Made by a program: the position numbers and the translations under genes
NCBI GenBank assembly: GCA_934532985.1
Contig: CAKTAV010000010.1
Span: 14,670 to 78,669, forward strand
Length of the DNA: 64,000 nt
Origin: an uncultured Butyricicoccus sp.
GTDB lineage: Bacteria; Bacillota; Clostridia; Oscillospirales; Butyricicoccaceae
Reading direction: 5' to 3'
The notes under the pieces: generated by a model
Told to the model about the DNA's origin: nothing
Databases searched by the model: none
The model's input: only the letters and a program-made list of their open reading frames with translations
Shown here: piece by piece, positions 63,931-64,000 of the stretch
Layout: the number at the start of each line of letters is the position of its first letter
How positions within the stretch are numbered: the first letter of the stretch is position 1

Positions 63931-64000
63931 ATGGAGTTCTTCAACAGTGCCATCGACGTATTGCAGACCCTGGTCATCGCCCTGGGCGGCGGCCTTTGCG
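63931..64000 (+). CDS. Maff2 family mobile-element membrane protein, cut by the window edge
   Basis: ATG at 63931, 3 bases after the virD4 stop, with GAAAGGA about 10 bases upstream. The visible product is MEFFNSAIDVLQTLVIALGG and a few more residues, matching the short Maff2 family proteins that follow VirD4 in Firmicutes ICEs. They are thought to be VirB2-like or VirB3-like small membrane components of the transfer channel. Confidence 0.8.
   Translation, partial: MEFFNSAIDVLQTLVIALGGGLC

Overview
The window is a chromosomal segment from a Gram-positive member of the Clostridia, most likely a gut Oscillospirales-type bacterium. The lineage is inferred from gene order and style, not from a marker search. 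The evidence is the Firmicutes housekeeping run yicC-remA-gmk-rpoZ-coaBC-priA-def-fmt-rsmB-rlmN-stp-prkC-rsgA-thiN, strong GGAGG ribosome sites with frequent TTG starts, SigA-type promoters, a PASTA kinase, and a Firmicutes-type conjugative element carrying pcfB, virD4 and Maff2 genes. No outer-membrane genes are seen.

Layout. 1-4400: an AEC transporter cut by the left edge; a relic two-repeat mini-CRISPR whose outer repeat supplies the -35 box of the AEC promoter; a P-type cation ATPase under a yybP-ykoY (Mn2+) riboswitch; and tRNA-Tyr. 4560-5280: debris, comprising a frameshifted IS3-family orfA and short phage-like reading frames. 5281-17058: a complete type I-C CRISPR-Cas locus on the minus strand, with cas3-cas5c-cas8c-cas7-cas4-cas1-cas2, a leader, and an array of 60 repeats and 59 spacers. 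17265-32592: the housekeeping operon described above. 32642-50416: mostly single genes or pairs, each with its own promoter and terminator: aminotransferase, purB, secDF, glgX-mutY, two MATE pumps, a TSUP permease, purC, a stand-alone rsmH homologue, ppk1 and tRNA-Ala. 50667-55573: a carbohydrate locus with an AraC regulator fused to a GH39-like domain, a 34-residue small ORF, a GPH sugar symporter and an esterase. 55704-57485: nudC and a serine hydrolase. 57642-60235: a possible small RNA and a secreted BspA/Big_2 surface protein. 60241-64000: the left part of an integrative conjugative element that runs off the window.

How parts work together. Cas5c should process the array transcript, since type I-C lacks cas6. 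Cas5c, Cas8c and Cas7 form Cascade, Cas3 degrades targets, and Cas4-Cas1-Cas2 add spacers at the leader end near 9266. The housekeeping operon joins nucleotide and cofactor synthesis, N-terminal formyl-methionine handling, rRNA modification and the Stp/PrkC phospho-signalling pair. The AraC-GH39 locus looks like a sensor plus uptake and deacetylation module for a plant-derived oligosaccharide.

Most notable observations: the relic mini-CRISPR embedded in a promoter; two spacers that differ only at synonymous codon positions; two spacers that are reverse complements of one another; and a GH39-like sensor that appears to have lost both catalytic glutamates.
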